Shown piece after piece: positions 8,409 to 16,698 of a DNA stretch of 64,000 bases. The stretch is taken from NCBI RefSeq assembly GCF_022163125.1, contig NZ_CP091881.1, forward strand, positions 1,240,001 to 1,304,000. The letters run 5' to 3'. A program made the translations under genes and the position numbers. The notes beneath the pieces are model-generated. The model had not been told where the DNA came from and made no database searches. It saw only the letters and a list, made by a program, of their open reading frames with translations. How positions within the stretch are numbered: the stretch's first letter is position 1; every line of letters begins with the position of its first letter. Source of the DNA: Paenibacillus sp. HWE-109. GTDB taxonomy: Bacteria > Bacillota > Bacilli > Paenibacillales > NBRC-103111.

Positions 8409-11400
8409 ATGTTTTCAGGAAAAATGAAAGGTTTCCAGCTCATCTTGTTTATTACATTCATGATGGTTTTGTCGCTTCTACATCCTTTGATTGGAATGGC
8501 GGCGATAGATTCAACGGTGCCTTCCGGGCAGATTGCGTCTAACCTGTTTACGAACCCTGACTTCGAGACAGGAACAGTCAATGGCTGGACAGCGCGTGGT
8601 AACTCAACACTTACGGTCAATAGTGATGCTCATACGGGGGCATACAGCATGAAGGTTGTCCGTACCGCTGCATTTCGCGGTGTGCAGCAGGCGGTTTATG
8701 GCAAGATGAAGGTAGGCAGTGAATACGACATCAGTGTATGGGTCAAGGTGGATGCTGCGGGTGCCGGGAAGGAGATCCGGCTTACGCTGGATAAGAGCAT
8801 TGATGGAGGAACGAAGCCCAGCGTGTTTAAAGGAGTGGGGTCCGCCAAAAATTTGGTAGCCGGACAATGGACCCCAATTCAAGCAACTTACAAAGTGGCG
8901 GAGGAAACTTCGGGAGCGATTACGAACTTGACTCTGTATTTGGAATCCGCTACGGATGCCTTTGATATCTATGTGGATGATGCGGTTCTTCTGGAGAAAC
9001 CCAATGAACTGATCAGTAATCCGGGTATGGAGCTTGGAATCAGCCCTTGGCAAATTCGGGGCAGCGGCGTCGTTCTCCAAGCTGTCTATGCGCCACAGCC
9101 TGTGTATAATGGAACGAAAAGTTTGCTGGTGTCAGGACGCAGTGCAAATTGGAAAGGCGTCATGCAGCCAATGTTAAGTAAACTTGTAAAAGGGAAGACT
9201 TATCTCGTATCAGCCTGGGTCAGACTTCCGGAGGGGAAGGAAGAAAAGATTAGTTTAAGTCTCCAGAAGGTCATAGGTGGCGTAACCTCTTATCAGGGTG
9301 TTGCTTCTGTAACGGCAAATGGGCAGGAGTGGAAGCAAATCTCTGGCGCATTTACGTTGGAATATACGGGCACTTTGTCGTCGCTGGATCTTTATTTCGA
9401 GACGGCAAGCACGGGAACCAATTTCTACTTGGATGATGTCAGTGTGGTGGAAAAGGTGATTCCTCCCAAGGTTGTCGAAACCAATATCCCCTCATTGAAG
9501 GATGCTTTTGCCGCTGATTTCCCCATCGGGGTTGCATTGCCGCCCGATTATTTGAATGGGGATGTACACAGCGATTTAATTAAGAAGCATTTCAACAGCA
9601 TAACCGCTGAGAATTCCATGAAGCCTTCTTATCTGCAGCCTAGGGAAGGTGAATTCACTTTTGATACGGCCGATGCCTATGTGAATTTCGCCCAAGCGAA
9701 CGGGATGAAAGTACGCGGTCATACGTTGGTTTGGCATCAAGGAGTCGGCAATTGGATGTTTGTGAATGCACAAGGTCAACCTGCGACAAAAGAATTGCTG
9801 TATGCGCGATTGGAAAACCATATCAAAACAATCGTTGAACGGTATAAAGGCAAGATTTATGCCTGGGATGTCGTCAACGAAGCGATTGATGCTAGTCAAT
9901 CGGATGGCTTCCGCAGAACCAATTGGTATAGTATAGCGGGGCCGGAGTTTATTGAAAAAGCGTTCCAATATGCGCATGAAGCAGACCCGGATGCGAAGCT
10001 TTTTTACAATGAATTCGGCATATTCGAATCATCTGCCAAGCTGGACTTCACCATTAGCATGATTCAGAACCTGCTTGCAAAGGGAGTACCTATTCATGGA
10101 ATCGGCGTGCAAACGCACAATACAATCTATATTCCGGATAAAGATACAGTAGATCGTACGATGGCGAAGCTAGTGGCACTTGGTATCGATATTCAGATTA
10201 CAGAGATGGATATGTCCATCTACAAAAATGACACTGAAAAGTATGATGCCATCACCGATAAGCAGATTGTGGACGCTTTGTTGGTTCAGCAAGCCTACCA
10301 ATACAAAGACATGTTTGAAGTTTTCAACAAATATAAAGCGAATATTACAGGTGTTACGTTTTGGGGATTAGCTGATGATCGCACATGGCTGGATAAGACG
10401 TCAGCTAATAGAAAGGATCTTCCCCTTCTCTTCGATGAATCTTTAAAAGCGAAGTCGGCTTATTGGGCGTTGGTAGACCCAAGTAAGCTACCAGTCCGTA
10501 TTCAAACGATACATGCTGAAGAGAGTGGGGCTTTGACGATGGATGCTGCTGGATTAGAGAATCCTGTGTGGGATTATATGACCCCAGTAACGGTCGCAGG
10601 CAGCACGTACACTAGCGCTTCCTTCAAGACGTTATGGCATGACAACGCCTTGTATGTCAAAGTAGAAGTGGATGATAGCACCGTAGACGCCACGGACGCA
10701 GTAAAGTTGTTTGTGGATGGAAATAACCGCAGAACGACGGTTTATGATCAGGACGATCATGCGTATACGTATAGCAGACTGCAGGCTCAAGGGAGTGCCA
10801 GCAGCTATTTGCAGGATGGAGCGAACGGTTATAAAGGCATATTCCGTTTGCCGTTGGATAGTACCCTACCTGCTGTAGGTAAAAACATAGGATTTGATGT
10901 TAGCATAGCGAATGGCGCAGAAACGATTCATTGGAATGATACGTCTGGCCAGCAAGCAGTCACGATGGCTAACGTGGGTTTGTTGAAATTTACCCCGGCC
11001 TCCTTGTATGCGGAAGCAAGAAAAGGTACACCAATCATTGACGGAGAGATAGACGCAAGCTGGGATGAAAGCAGTATTCATACGACTGAGCGGTACTTGA
11101 CAACTTCAACAGCGCAAGGGGCCAAAGGGAAATTCCGGACCCAGTGGGATGACCAATATCTATATGTGTTGGTTGAAGTGGATGACCCGTTATTAAGCGC
11201 AACGAATGCGCAAACCCATTTGCAGGATTCTGTAGAATTATTTATTGATGAGAATAATCACAAAAGCAGTTTGTATGAGAACGATGATGCACAAATTCGA
11301 TTCAATTACTTGAATCAAATCAGCTCTAGAGGGACATTCCTCAGGGATCAGCTGCAATCTGTTACGAAGACGGTATACGGAGATGACCATAACATCCTTG

Positions 11401-12440
11401 GTTACCGGGTGGAAGCTGCAATCAGATGGAATACGATAACTCCTAAGGCAGGTCATGTTATGGGATTCGATGTTCAGGTTAATGATGATCCTGGCATTGG
11501 AACACGAAATAGTGTGGCTATGTGGAACAATTTGACTGACAAGGGTTGGGTGGACACTTCTGGCTTTGGTGTTATCCGATTAGTAAATGGAGAAGTCTCT
11601 GCGGGGACGGCGGCTGCCGTTCTGACAGGCGATGATCAAGTGAAAATAGGCGAGACGTATACGCTTGACTACGGATTAACGGGAGCACGGAATGTGTCAG
11701 CGCAGGATGTTACGATCCATTATGATAGTCAGGCGTTTGAACTGATCGATGCACAGCCACTTTCAGCCAACACCGTTATCTTGAACCGGACTTCGAGCAG
11801 CCCTGTGGGCACCGAAAGGTTCGTCTTGGCGACAACCGATGCTGCCCACGTACTTAATGGCGATGTGCCCGTGTTGCGCTTTACCTTCACAGCGAAGACC
11901 ACGACGAGCGGGGTGATAATTGCAAGCGGTCCTGTCACATTAGCGGACGGAAACGGGAATGAATGGCAGGCTGCGCCAGTAGAAAAAACGGTAATCGTTA
12001 CGGCGATACTAGATAAGACGATGCTGCTCGCTGCTGCACAGAATGCTGAAGCTTTGCATGCCGGAGCCGTGGAGGGCTATGCCAACGGGCAGTACATCAT
12101 GGGAGCGAAAACAGCGTTGCAAGCGATTATTGCTGTGGCGCAAGCCTCTTTGGCTAGGCTTGATATTACACAAGCCGAGTTGGATCAGGCCGTCGTGCAA
12201 GTCAACCAGGCTGTCGCTTTGTTTACAAGCAAGGTGATCACTGCCAGCATGGGCGACATTGCCGGATTAGGCGGACTTCCTGACGGCAAAATCAGCGTCG
12301 CCGACTTGGGATTTGTGGCTTATCATTTTGGCACAGCTTCGTCAAACGCCAACTGGGCAGAGGTAAGCAAAGCCGATATCGACAAGAACGGTGTTATTGA
12401 TATTTATGATCTTACTTTTGTGGCGAGAAGAATAAACTGA
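8409..12440 (+). CDS. Modular secreted GH10 endo-1,4-beta-xylanase with cohesin-like and dockerin-like tail
   Basis: A 1343-residue exported enzyme expected to cut xylan. Order of parts: signal peptide (1-31); two CBM4/9-type carbohydrate-binding modules (about 44-198 and 199-349); GH10 catalytic domain (about 360-692) with acid/base Glu491 in WDVVNEAI and nucleophile Glu599 in ITEMDM; two CBM9-like modules (about 700-865 and 868-1061); a cohesin-like beta domain (about 1065-1198); a helical linker (about 1201-1276); and a dockerin-like C-terminus (about 1278-1343). The second calcium loop of the dockerin, DIDKNGVIDIYD, is well formed; the first is degenerate. The ATG at 8409 has AAAGGAGG seven bases upstream and is preferred over the TTG at 8382. 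It ends the transporter operon and is followed by a strong terminator. Confidence 0.95.
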   Translation: MFSGKMKGFQLILFITFMMVLSLLHPLIGMAAIDSTVPSGQIASNLFTNPDFETGTVNGWTARGNSTLTVNSDAHTGAYSMKVVRTAAFRGVQQAVYGKMKVGSEYDISVWVKVDAAGAGKEIRLTLDKSIDGGTKPSVFKGVGSAKNLVAGQWTPIQATYKVAEETSGAITNLTLYLESATDAFDIYVDDAVLLEKPNELISNPGMELGISPWQIRGSGVVLQAVYAPQPVYNGTKSLLVSGRSANWKGVMQPMLSKLVKGKTYLVSAWVRLPEGKEEKISLSLQKVIGGVTSYQGVASVTANGQEWKQISGAFTLEYTGTLSSLDLYFETASTGTNFYLDDVSVVEKVIPPKVVETNIPSLKDAFAADFPIGVALPPDYLNGDVHSDLIKKHFNSITAENSMKPSYLQPREGEFTFDTADAYVNFAQANGMKVRGHTLVWHQGVGNWMFVNAQGQPATKELLYARLENHIKTIVERYKGKIYAWDVVNEAIDASQSDGFRRTNWYSIAGPEFIEKAFQYAHEADPDAKLFYNEFGIFESSAKLDFTISMIQNLLAKGVPIHGIGVQTHNTIYIPDKDTVDRTMAKLVALGIDIQITEMDMSIYKNDTEKYDAITDKQIVDALLVQQAYQYKDMFEVFNKYKANITGVTFWGLADDRTWLDKTSANRKDLPLLFDESLKAKSAYWALVDPSKLPVRIQTIHAEESGALTMDAAGLENPVWDYMTPVTVAGSTYTSASFKTLWHDNALYVKVEVDDSTVDATDAVKLFVDGNNRRTTVYDQDDHAYTYSRLQAQGSASSYLQDGANGYKGIFRLPLDSTLPAVGKNIGFDVSIANGAETIHWNDTSGQQAVTMANVGLLKFTPASLYAEARKGTPIIDGEIDASWDESSIHTTERYLTTSTAQGAKGKFRTQWDDQYLYVLVEVDDPLLSATNAQTHLQDSVELFIDENNHKSSLYENDDAQIRFNYLNQISSRGTFLRDQLQSVTKTVYGDDHNILGYRVEAAIRWNTITPKAGHVMGFDVQVNDDPGIGTRNSVAMWNNLTDKGWVDTSGFGVIRLVNGEVSAGTAAAVLTGDDQVKIGETYTLDYGLTGARNVSAQDVTIHYDSQAFELIDAQPLSANTVILNRTSSSPVGTERFVLATTDAAHVLNGDVPVLRFTFTAKTTTSGVIIASGPVTLADGNGNEWQAAPVEKTVIVTAILDKTMLLAAAQNAEALHAGAVEGYANGQYIMGAKTALQAIIAVAQASLARLDITQAELDQAVVQVNQAVALFTSKVITASMGDIAGLGGLPDGKISVADLGFVAYHFGTASSNANWAEVSKADIDKNGVIDIYDLTFVARRIN

Positions 12441-12452
12441 GCGGCTCTGTCT

Positions 12453-12497
12453 AAAAAAAAAGCAATCCCTGCGTTTGCAGCTTGGGTTGCTTTTTTT
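12453..12497 (+). terminator. Rho-independent terminator of the xylanase operon
   Basis: An A run and GCAATCC pair with GGGTTGC and a T7 run around a loop of about 15 bases. It lies 12 bases after the xylanase stop codon. Confidence 0.85.
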
Positions 12498-12617
12498 GTT
12501 TAAAGATGAGATGAAGCATTTCATGTTGGCTCCCGTGTTCCTACAATATCGGAGAAAGGGGACGTAAGCATCGAGTTTATATGTTTTGGAGTGAATGTGG
12601 AGTTACTTCAGCTGCTT

Positions 12618-12817
12618 CGCGCGGAGGAAGGGGAACTACAGTGCGCTATTTTGGTGAAAAGTATCATTATCGCGGGGATGAGAGAACTACGGTACGCTAT
12701 TTTGCTGTTTCATGGGAAACTCAGCGCTTTTCGTGGAAATAAGACCCTGTAGTTCCGCTATGCCCCTCAGATCCCTGCTATTTGCCGAAATAGCGTACTG
12801 TAGTTCCCCTTAACATG
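12618..12817 (+). repeat. Interspersed nested-palindromic repeat, copy 1
   Basis: A roughly 200-base intergenic element holds four copies of a unit close to GGGAACTACAGTACGCTAT: two direct copies, then two inverted ones. The outer units are 12629-12651 and 12788-12810. They are complementary over 23 positions with one G-T pair, so the whole element can fold as a nested hairpin. Related copies lie at 24460-24706 and 58492-58689. Copy 3 shares its order and inner sequence, including AAATAAGACCCTGTAGTTCC. No open reading frame of substance is present. Confidence 0.8.
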
Positions 12818-13163
12818 ATTCCCTAAGCAAGACTCCCTTTTTATTGGCAAAATGGTGATCATTTGCTTGAAAAAGAGCATCTGGAATTATTTGGATGTTA
12901 GAGGGAGGTTTTGATCGAATAAAGAGGCTAGGTTTTCTTATTGGAATCCACAGCAGGCTAGGTTTTCTACGTTGTCTGGAGACAAGATCCCATCTAGGAG
13001 ATGTGCAGAGCTTTGACTGGTTAGCCGATCTAATGATGAGCTTGAGGAAGGATAACTTTAAGAAGAAAGAGTCATTTTCAGTGCGGAGTGGGCCTGCTAT
13101 GATCAAAATGTGGTTTCAGTTTCAGGGGTTCATGTCAGAGTCAAGAGAGGAGGGGAAATCAGG
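12818..13163 (+). other. Non-coding leader upstream of the second transporter operon, with a 14-bp direct repeat
   Basis: No gene was recognised in this stretch. AGGCTAGGTTTTCT occurs at 12925-12938 and again at 12955-12968, a start-to-start distance of 30 bases, about three helical turns. This may be a tandem regulator site for the operon at 13164. No convincing sigma-A promoter was found. Confidence 0.4.
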
Positions 13164-14099
13164 ATGGACAACGAACACCGTTACATCAATCGCCAACCCA
13201 ACTTTTTCAAAAGAGTAGATAAAGGGAAATATGTGCTTCTGATGTTCTTGCCTTGTTTATTGTATTATGTCTTCTTTCAATACGCTCCCATGCTCGGGAT
13301 CGTCATAAGTTTCAAGAATTACAATTTAGTGAAAGGGATTTGGTCGAGTGAATGGGTGGGGCTCAAATACTATTTGATGTTCCTGCAGGACCCAGGTTCT
13401 CTAAAGTTGATCCAAAACACGTTTCTGCTGGGGATCTATTCCTTATTGTTTGGTTTTGCACCGCCGATCATGTTGGCATTGCTGCTCAATGAGGTGAAGA
13501 ATGCGCTGTTCAAACGTTTTGTTCAAACGGTCAGCTACTTACCTCATTTTATTTCCAATGTCGTTGTCGTAGGCATGATTGTTACGTTTCTCTCGCCTTC
13601 GGGCGGGTTGATTAATGAAATGATTCAATCGCTAGGCTATAAACCCATCAATTTCATGATGGAACCAGGCTTGTTTCGTGCGATTTACGTGACATCCGGG
13701 GTGTGGCAAAGCTTTGGCTGGGGTTCGATCATCTACCTTGCAGCATTATCAGCGATTGATCCAACATTATATGAAGCGGCAGAAATGGATGGGGCTTCGC
13801 GTTGGAAAAAGATGTGGCATATCACCTTGCCAGGTATTGCGCCTGCCATTATCACTTTGCTTATCCTCAATGTGGGCAATATTACACAAGTCGGTTTTGA
13901 GAAAGTGTTTCTGCTTACGAACCCGATCAACTTGAAGACGGCGGATATTCTAAGTACCAATGTGTACAAGATAGGGTTAATTGGCGGACAGATCAGCTAC
14001 GCTTCTGCGGTTGGCTTGTTTGCATCCGTCATCAGTTTAGTTTTTCTCCTAGGCACCAATTACATGAGTCGCAAAATTACGCAAACTAGCTTATGGTAG
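13164..14099 (+). CDS. LplB-type sugar ABC transporter permease
   Basis: A 311-residue membrane permease with about six helices. The EAA loop is visible as LYEAAEMDGASRWKKMWHI followed by TLPGIAP. The N-terminal FFQYAPMLGIVISFKNY segment marks it as the LplB-like partner. An in-frame ATG exists at 13110, but GAGGAGGGG lies about ten bases before the ATG at 13164, and the shorter product starts near the first helix as in relatives. Gene order here is permease, permease, binding protein, unlike the other transporter sets in the window where the binding protein comes first. A polysaccharide lyase gene follows at 16699, so the imported ligand may be an unsaturated oligosaccharide (inference). Confidence 0.92.
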   Translation: MDNEHRYINRQPNFFKRVDKGKYVLLMFLPCLLYYVFFQYAPMLGIVISFKNYNLVKGIWSSEWVGLKYYLMFLQDPGSLKLIQNTFLLGIYSLLFGFAPPIMLALLLNEVKNALFKRFVQTVSYLPHFISNVVVVGMIVTFLSPSGGLINEMIQSLGYKPINFMMEPGLFRAIYVTSGVWQSFGWGSIIYLAALSAIDPTLYEAAEMDGASRWKKMWHITLPGIAPAIITLLILNVGNITQVGFEKVFLLTNPINLKTADILSTNVYKIGLIGGQISYASAVGLFASVISLVFLLGTNYMSRKITQTSLW

Positions 14100-14112
14100 A
14101 AGGGAATTCTTT

Positions 14113-14973
14113 ATGAAGCAAAGAATCACTGTATTTTCCATCCTCAACCTCGTTCTTATGCTTTGTGTGGTCGTGATCACCCTCTATCCATTTCTTTACA
14201 TGCTTGCGGTTTCCTTGAGTGAAAGTACGTTTGTCATGAAAGGCGCGGTTACTTGGTACCCCAAAGGGTTTAATCTGGACATGTATAAGCTGGTTTTGAA
14301 GGACTCCCGGATTATGAAGGGTTTTCTCAATACGATCCTCTACACGGCGCTTGGAACTGCGGTTTCTTTAATCATTACAGCTTTCGGGGCTTATGCCATT
14401 ACGAAGAAAGAGATGATTTTTACAAAAGGTTTTACCCTGATGGTTGTCATTACTTTATTTTTTAGCGGTGGTATGATCCCGACATTTCTTGTCGTTAAGT
14501 CCTATGGGCTTATGGATACCGTATGGGCGATGGTGCTTCCGAATGCTGTGAATTCATGGAATCTGTTAGTGATGTGCTCGTTTTTTCGAGGCATACCAAA
14601 GGAAATAGAAGAGTCGGGTAAAATGGATGGTTTGAACGATATTGCTATTGCTTTGCGTATCGTATTTCCAATGTCAAAAGCTGTTTTTACGGCGATTGGA
14701 TTATTTACGATGGTTGGATTGTGGAACGACTTCTTCACACCGCTGTTATATCTCAGGGATGTCAATCTATTCCCGTTATCCGTCGTATTACGCAATATTA
14801 TGCTTGCTGGACAGATGGCTTCCGAAGCAACTAGCAGTCAAGGCGATGCCATTGTCTCGGAGTCACTGAAATATGCGGTTCTTATGGTCTCTATCCTGCC
14901 GATTCTACTGCTGTATCCCTTTTTGCAGAAATACTTTGATAAAGGGGTTTGGGTAGGCTCGATCAAAGGATGA
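14113..14973 (+). CDS. YtcP-type sugar ABC transporter permease
   Basis: A 286-residue second permease subunit with about six helices. The EAA loop reads IEESGKMDGLNDIAIALRI, and the C-terminus KGVWVGSIKG matches the YtcP-like pattern. It lies 13 bases after the LplB-like gene with a modest GAAGGGA ribosome binding site. The binding protein gene follows after 53 bases. No ATPase gene is nearby. Confidence 0.92.
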   Translation: MKQRITVFSILNLVLMLCVVVITLYPFLYMLAVSLSESTFVMKGAVTWYPKGFNLDMYKLVLKDSRIMKGFLNTILYTALGTAVSLIITAFGAYAITKKEMIFTKGFTLMVVITLFFSGGMIPTFLVVKSYGLMDTVWAMVLPNAVNSWNLLVMCSFFRGIPKEIEESGKMDGLNDIAIALRIVFPMSKAVFTAIGLFTMVGLWNDFFTPLLYLRDVNLFPLSVVLRNIMLAGQMASEATSSQGDAIVSESLKYAVLMVSILPILLLYPFLQKYFDKGVWVGSIKG

Positions 14974-15026
14974 CCATCGCAAATACGCTTGTTACAGATC
15001 ACTCGCAGATAAAGGGGAAGTTGTAC

Positions 15027-16580
15027 ATGAGAAAAGTGGGTTTAGTTGTATTAAATATGGCGTTGGCTCTTACTGTACTTGCTGGGTGTACAACCAAATC
15101 AGCCACGGAGAGCGCGGCTCCTAACAGCAGCGGGAATCCGCAGCAAAGTCCAGGAAGTACAGCTGCAGGAAGTACGGCATTGGCTAAGAATACGTTCACG
15201 GCGCTGTTGGAAACCAATGCAAGCTGGCCGTACAACAAGGATTGGCCGATCTGGAAATACTTTGAGGAGAAAACGGGAGCTACTTGGAATGTGCAGCTTC
15301 CCTCTGGAAATTTACAAGATACCACTACTTTGAATGTAGCTTCGGGCTCATTGCCTGATCTAACATTCGGCTATACACCGATTGCCAACACCTACGGTAT
15401 TCAAGGGGTGTTCGCCAATATTCTTGATTACACGGATATCATGCCAAATTTTAAAAAATGGATGGACAAATATCCGACTTATGTGAAAGCGTCCCTAGCG
15501 TCGGACGGGAAAATGTACGTATTTCCTAATGAAGGTTATGGAAAGGCAAATGGTATGAGCTGGTTGTATCGTCAGGATATTTTCCAGAAAAATAATTTGA
15601 AGCCGCCGGCTACTTTCGATGAGTTCTATCAAGAATTAAAGCAGCTCAAGCGAATTTATCCGGATTCAACGCCTTTTGTTTTCCGTAATGGCTTGAATAT
15701 TCTTAGCAATATGGCTCCTTCTTTTGATACGAACGGTGGTTACTATCTGGATAAGAATTCGAATAAAGCTAAGTTCGGTCCTATTGAGCCTAACTACAAG
15801 AAAATGGTGGAATACTTGCATAAGTTTTACGTAGATGGCCTGATTCCAGCCGACTTCCTGACTGTGGATACGAAACGTTGGCAGGATATGATTTCGACGA
15901 ATAAGAGCTTTGTAACGAATGACTACATCGTTCGGATCGATTTCTTCAACACGCCAATGCGCAAGGAAAATCCGGATTCCACCCTAGCCTTTATGCCGCC
16001 TGCATCGGGCTTCGCCGGTACTAAACCATTGCTGCTCAATACACAGTCTGTAGACGGGGGATTGATGGTATCGGCCAAGTCGAAGAAAATTAAAGAAATT
16101 ATGAAAATGATGGACTTTTTCTACAGTGAAGAAGGAAAAACCATGGCAAGCTGGGGCAAAGAAGGCGAGACCTTTACGGTGGCAAATGGTAAGAAGCAAT
16201 TCAAGCCCGGCTTATTCAGCAACGCGACCGAGCTAGCGAATAAATATGGCTTGACGACACTGGGAACCTATACCTGGTTTGATTTCGACGCGTACAAATC
16301 CATCATTTCCCCCAGTTTGCAATCGGCTTACGATGAGGCAGACAAGTATATGGATGCTTACAGTCCGCTTCCGAAGAACACGCAAGATGAGCTGGATACC
16401 TTATCCATCACCGGAAAAGCGGTCACTGATGCGTATTCAGAGAGTATTTCGAAGTTTATCGTAGGTCAAAGAAGTCTGGACGAATGGGATCAATACGTAG
16501 AAGAACTCAAAAAAGCAGGCCTTCAGAAAACGCTTGATGTGTATCAGGCTGCTTTTGACCGGGTTCAGAAAACGAAGTAA
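15027..16580 (+). CDS. LipO-type extracellular solute-binding lipoprotein
   Basis: A 517-residue lipoprotein with a signal peptide ending in LTVLAGCTT, so the mature protein is lipid-anchored at Cys. Size and sequence fit the LipO/YtcQ-like binding proteins. The reading frame opens earlier at 14949, overlapping the permease gene, but AAAGGGGAAG lies shortly before the ATG at 15027 and only this start places the signal peptide at the N-terminus. Being last in its operon is unusual compared with the other transporter sets here. The ligand is unknown; the following lyase gene suggests an uronate-containing oligosaccharide (inference). Confidence 0.92.
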   Translation: MRKVGLVVLNMALALTVLAGCTTKSATESAAPNSSGNPQQSPGSTAAGSTALAKNTFTALLETNASWPYNKDWPIWKYFEEKTGATWNVQLPSGNLQDTTTLNVASGSLPDLTFGYTPIANTYGIQGVFANILDYTDIMPNFKKWMDKYPTYVKASLASDGKMYVFPNEGYGKANGMSWLYRQDIFQKNNLKPPATFDEFYQELKQLKRIYPDSTPFVFRNGLNILSNMAPSFDTNGGYYLDKNSNKAKFGPIEPNYKKMVEYLHKFYVDGLIPADFLTVDTKRWQDMISTNKSFVTNDYIVRIDFFNTPMRKENPDSTLAFMPPASGFAGTKPLLLNTQSVDGGLMVSAKSKKIKEIMKMMDFFYSEEGKTMASWGKEGETFTVANGKKQFKPGLFSNATELANKYGLTTLGTYTWFDFDAYKSIISPSLQSAYDEADKYMDAYSPLPKNTQDELDTLSITGKAVTDAYSESISKFIVGQRSLDEWDQYVEELKKAGLQKTLDVYQAAFDRVQKTK

Positions 16581-16611
16581 ATCCCGTTACTCAAAATGTA
16601 GTTAGCCTCTT

Positions 16612-16670
16612 TACCCGCATCTACGTCTTTGCGAAACAGATTGGCGCTCGCTTGGCGCGAATGCGGGTTT
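16612..16670 (+). terminator. Possible weak terminator after the binding protein gene
   Basis: ACCCGCAT (16613-16620) and ATGCGGGT (16661-16668) can pair, followed by only three T, but the loop is about 40 bases. It could equally be a leader structure of the lyase gene, so the transcript may read through. Confidence 0.25.
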
Positions 16671-16698
16671 GACTCTTATCATAAGGAGAGATGATTTC

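Noticed and set aside
12618..12817. Repeat clusters considered as a CRISPR array
   Set aside because: Units are few, alternate in orientation, are unevenly spaced and diverged, and no cas genes are present.
12441..13163. Long leader before the permease-first operon considered as a riboswitch
   Set aside because: No known aptamer pattern was recognised; the visible structure is the interspersed repeat.
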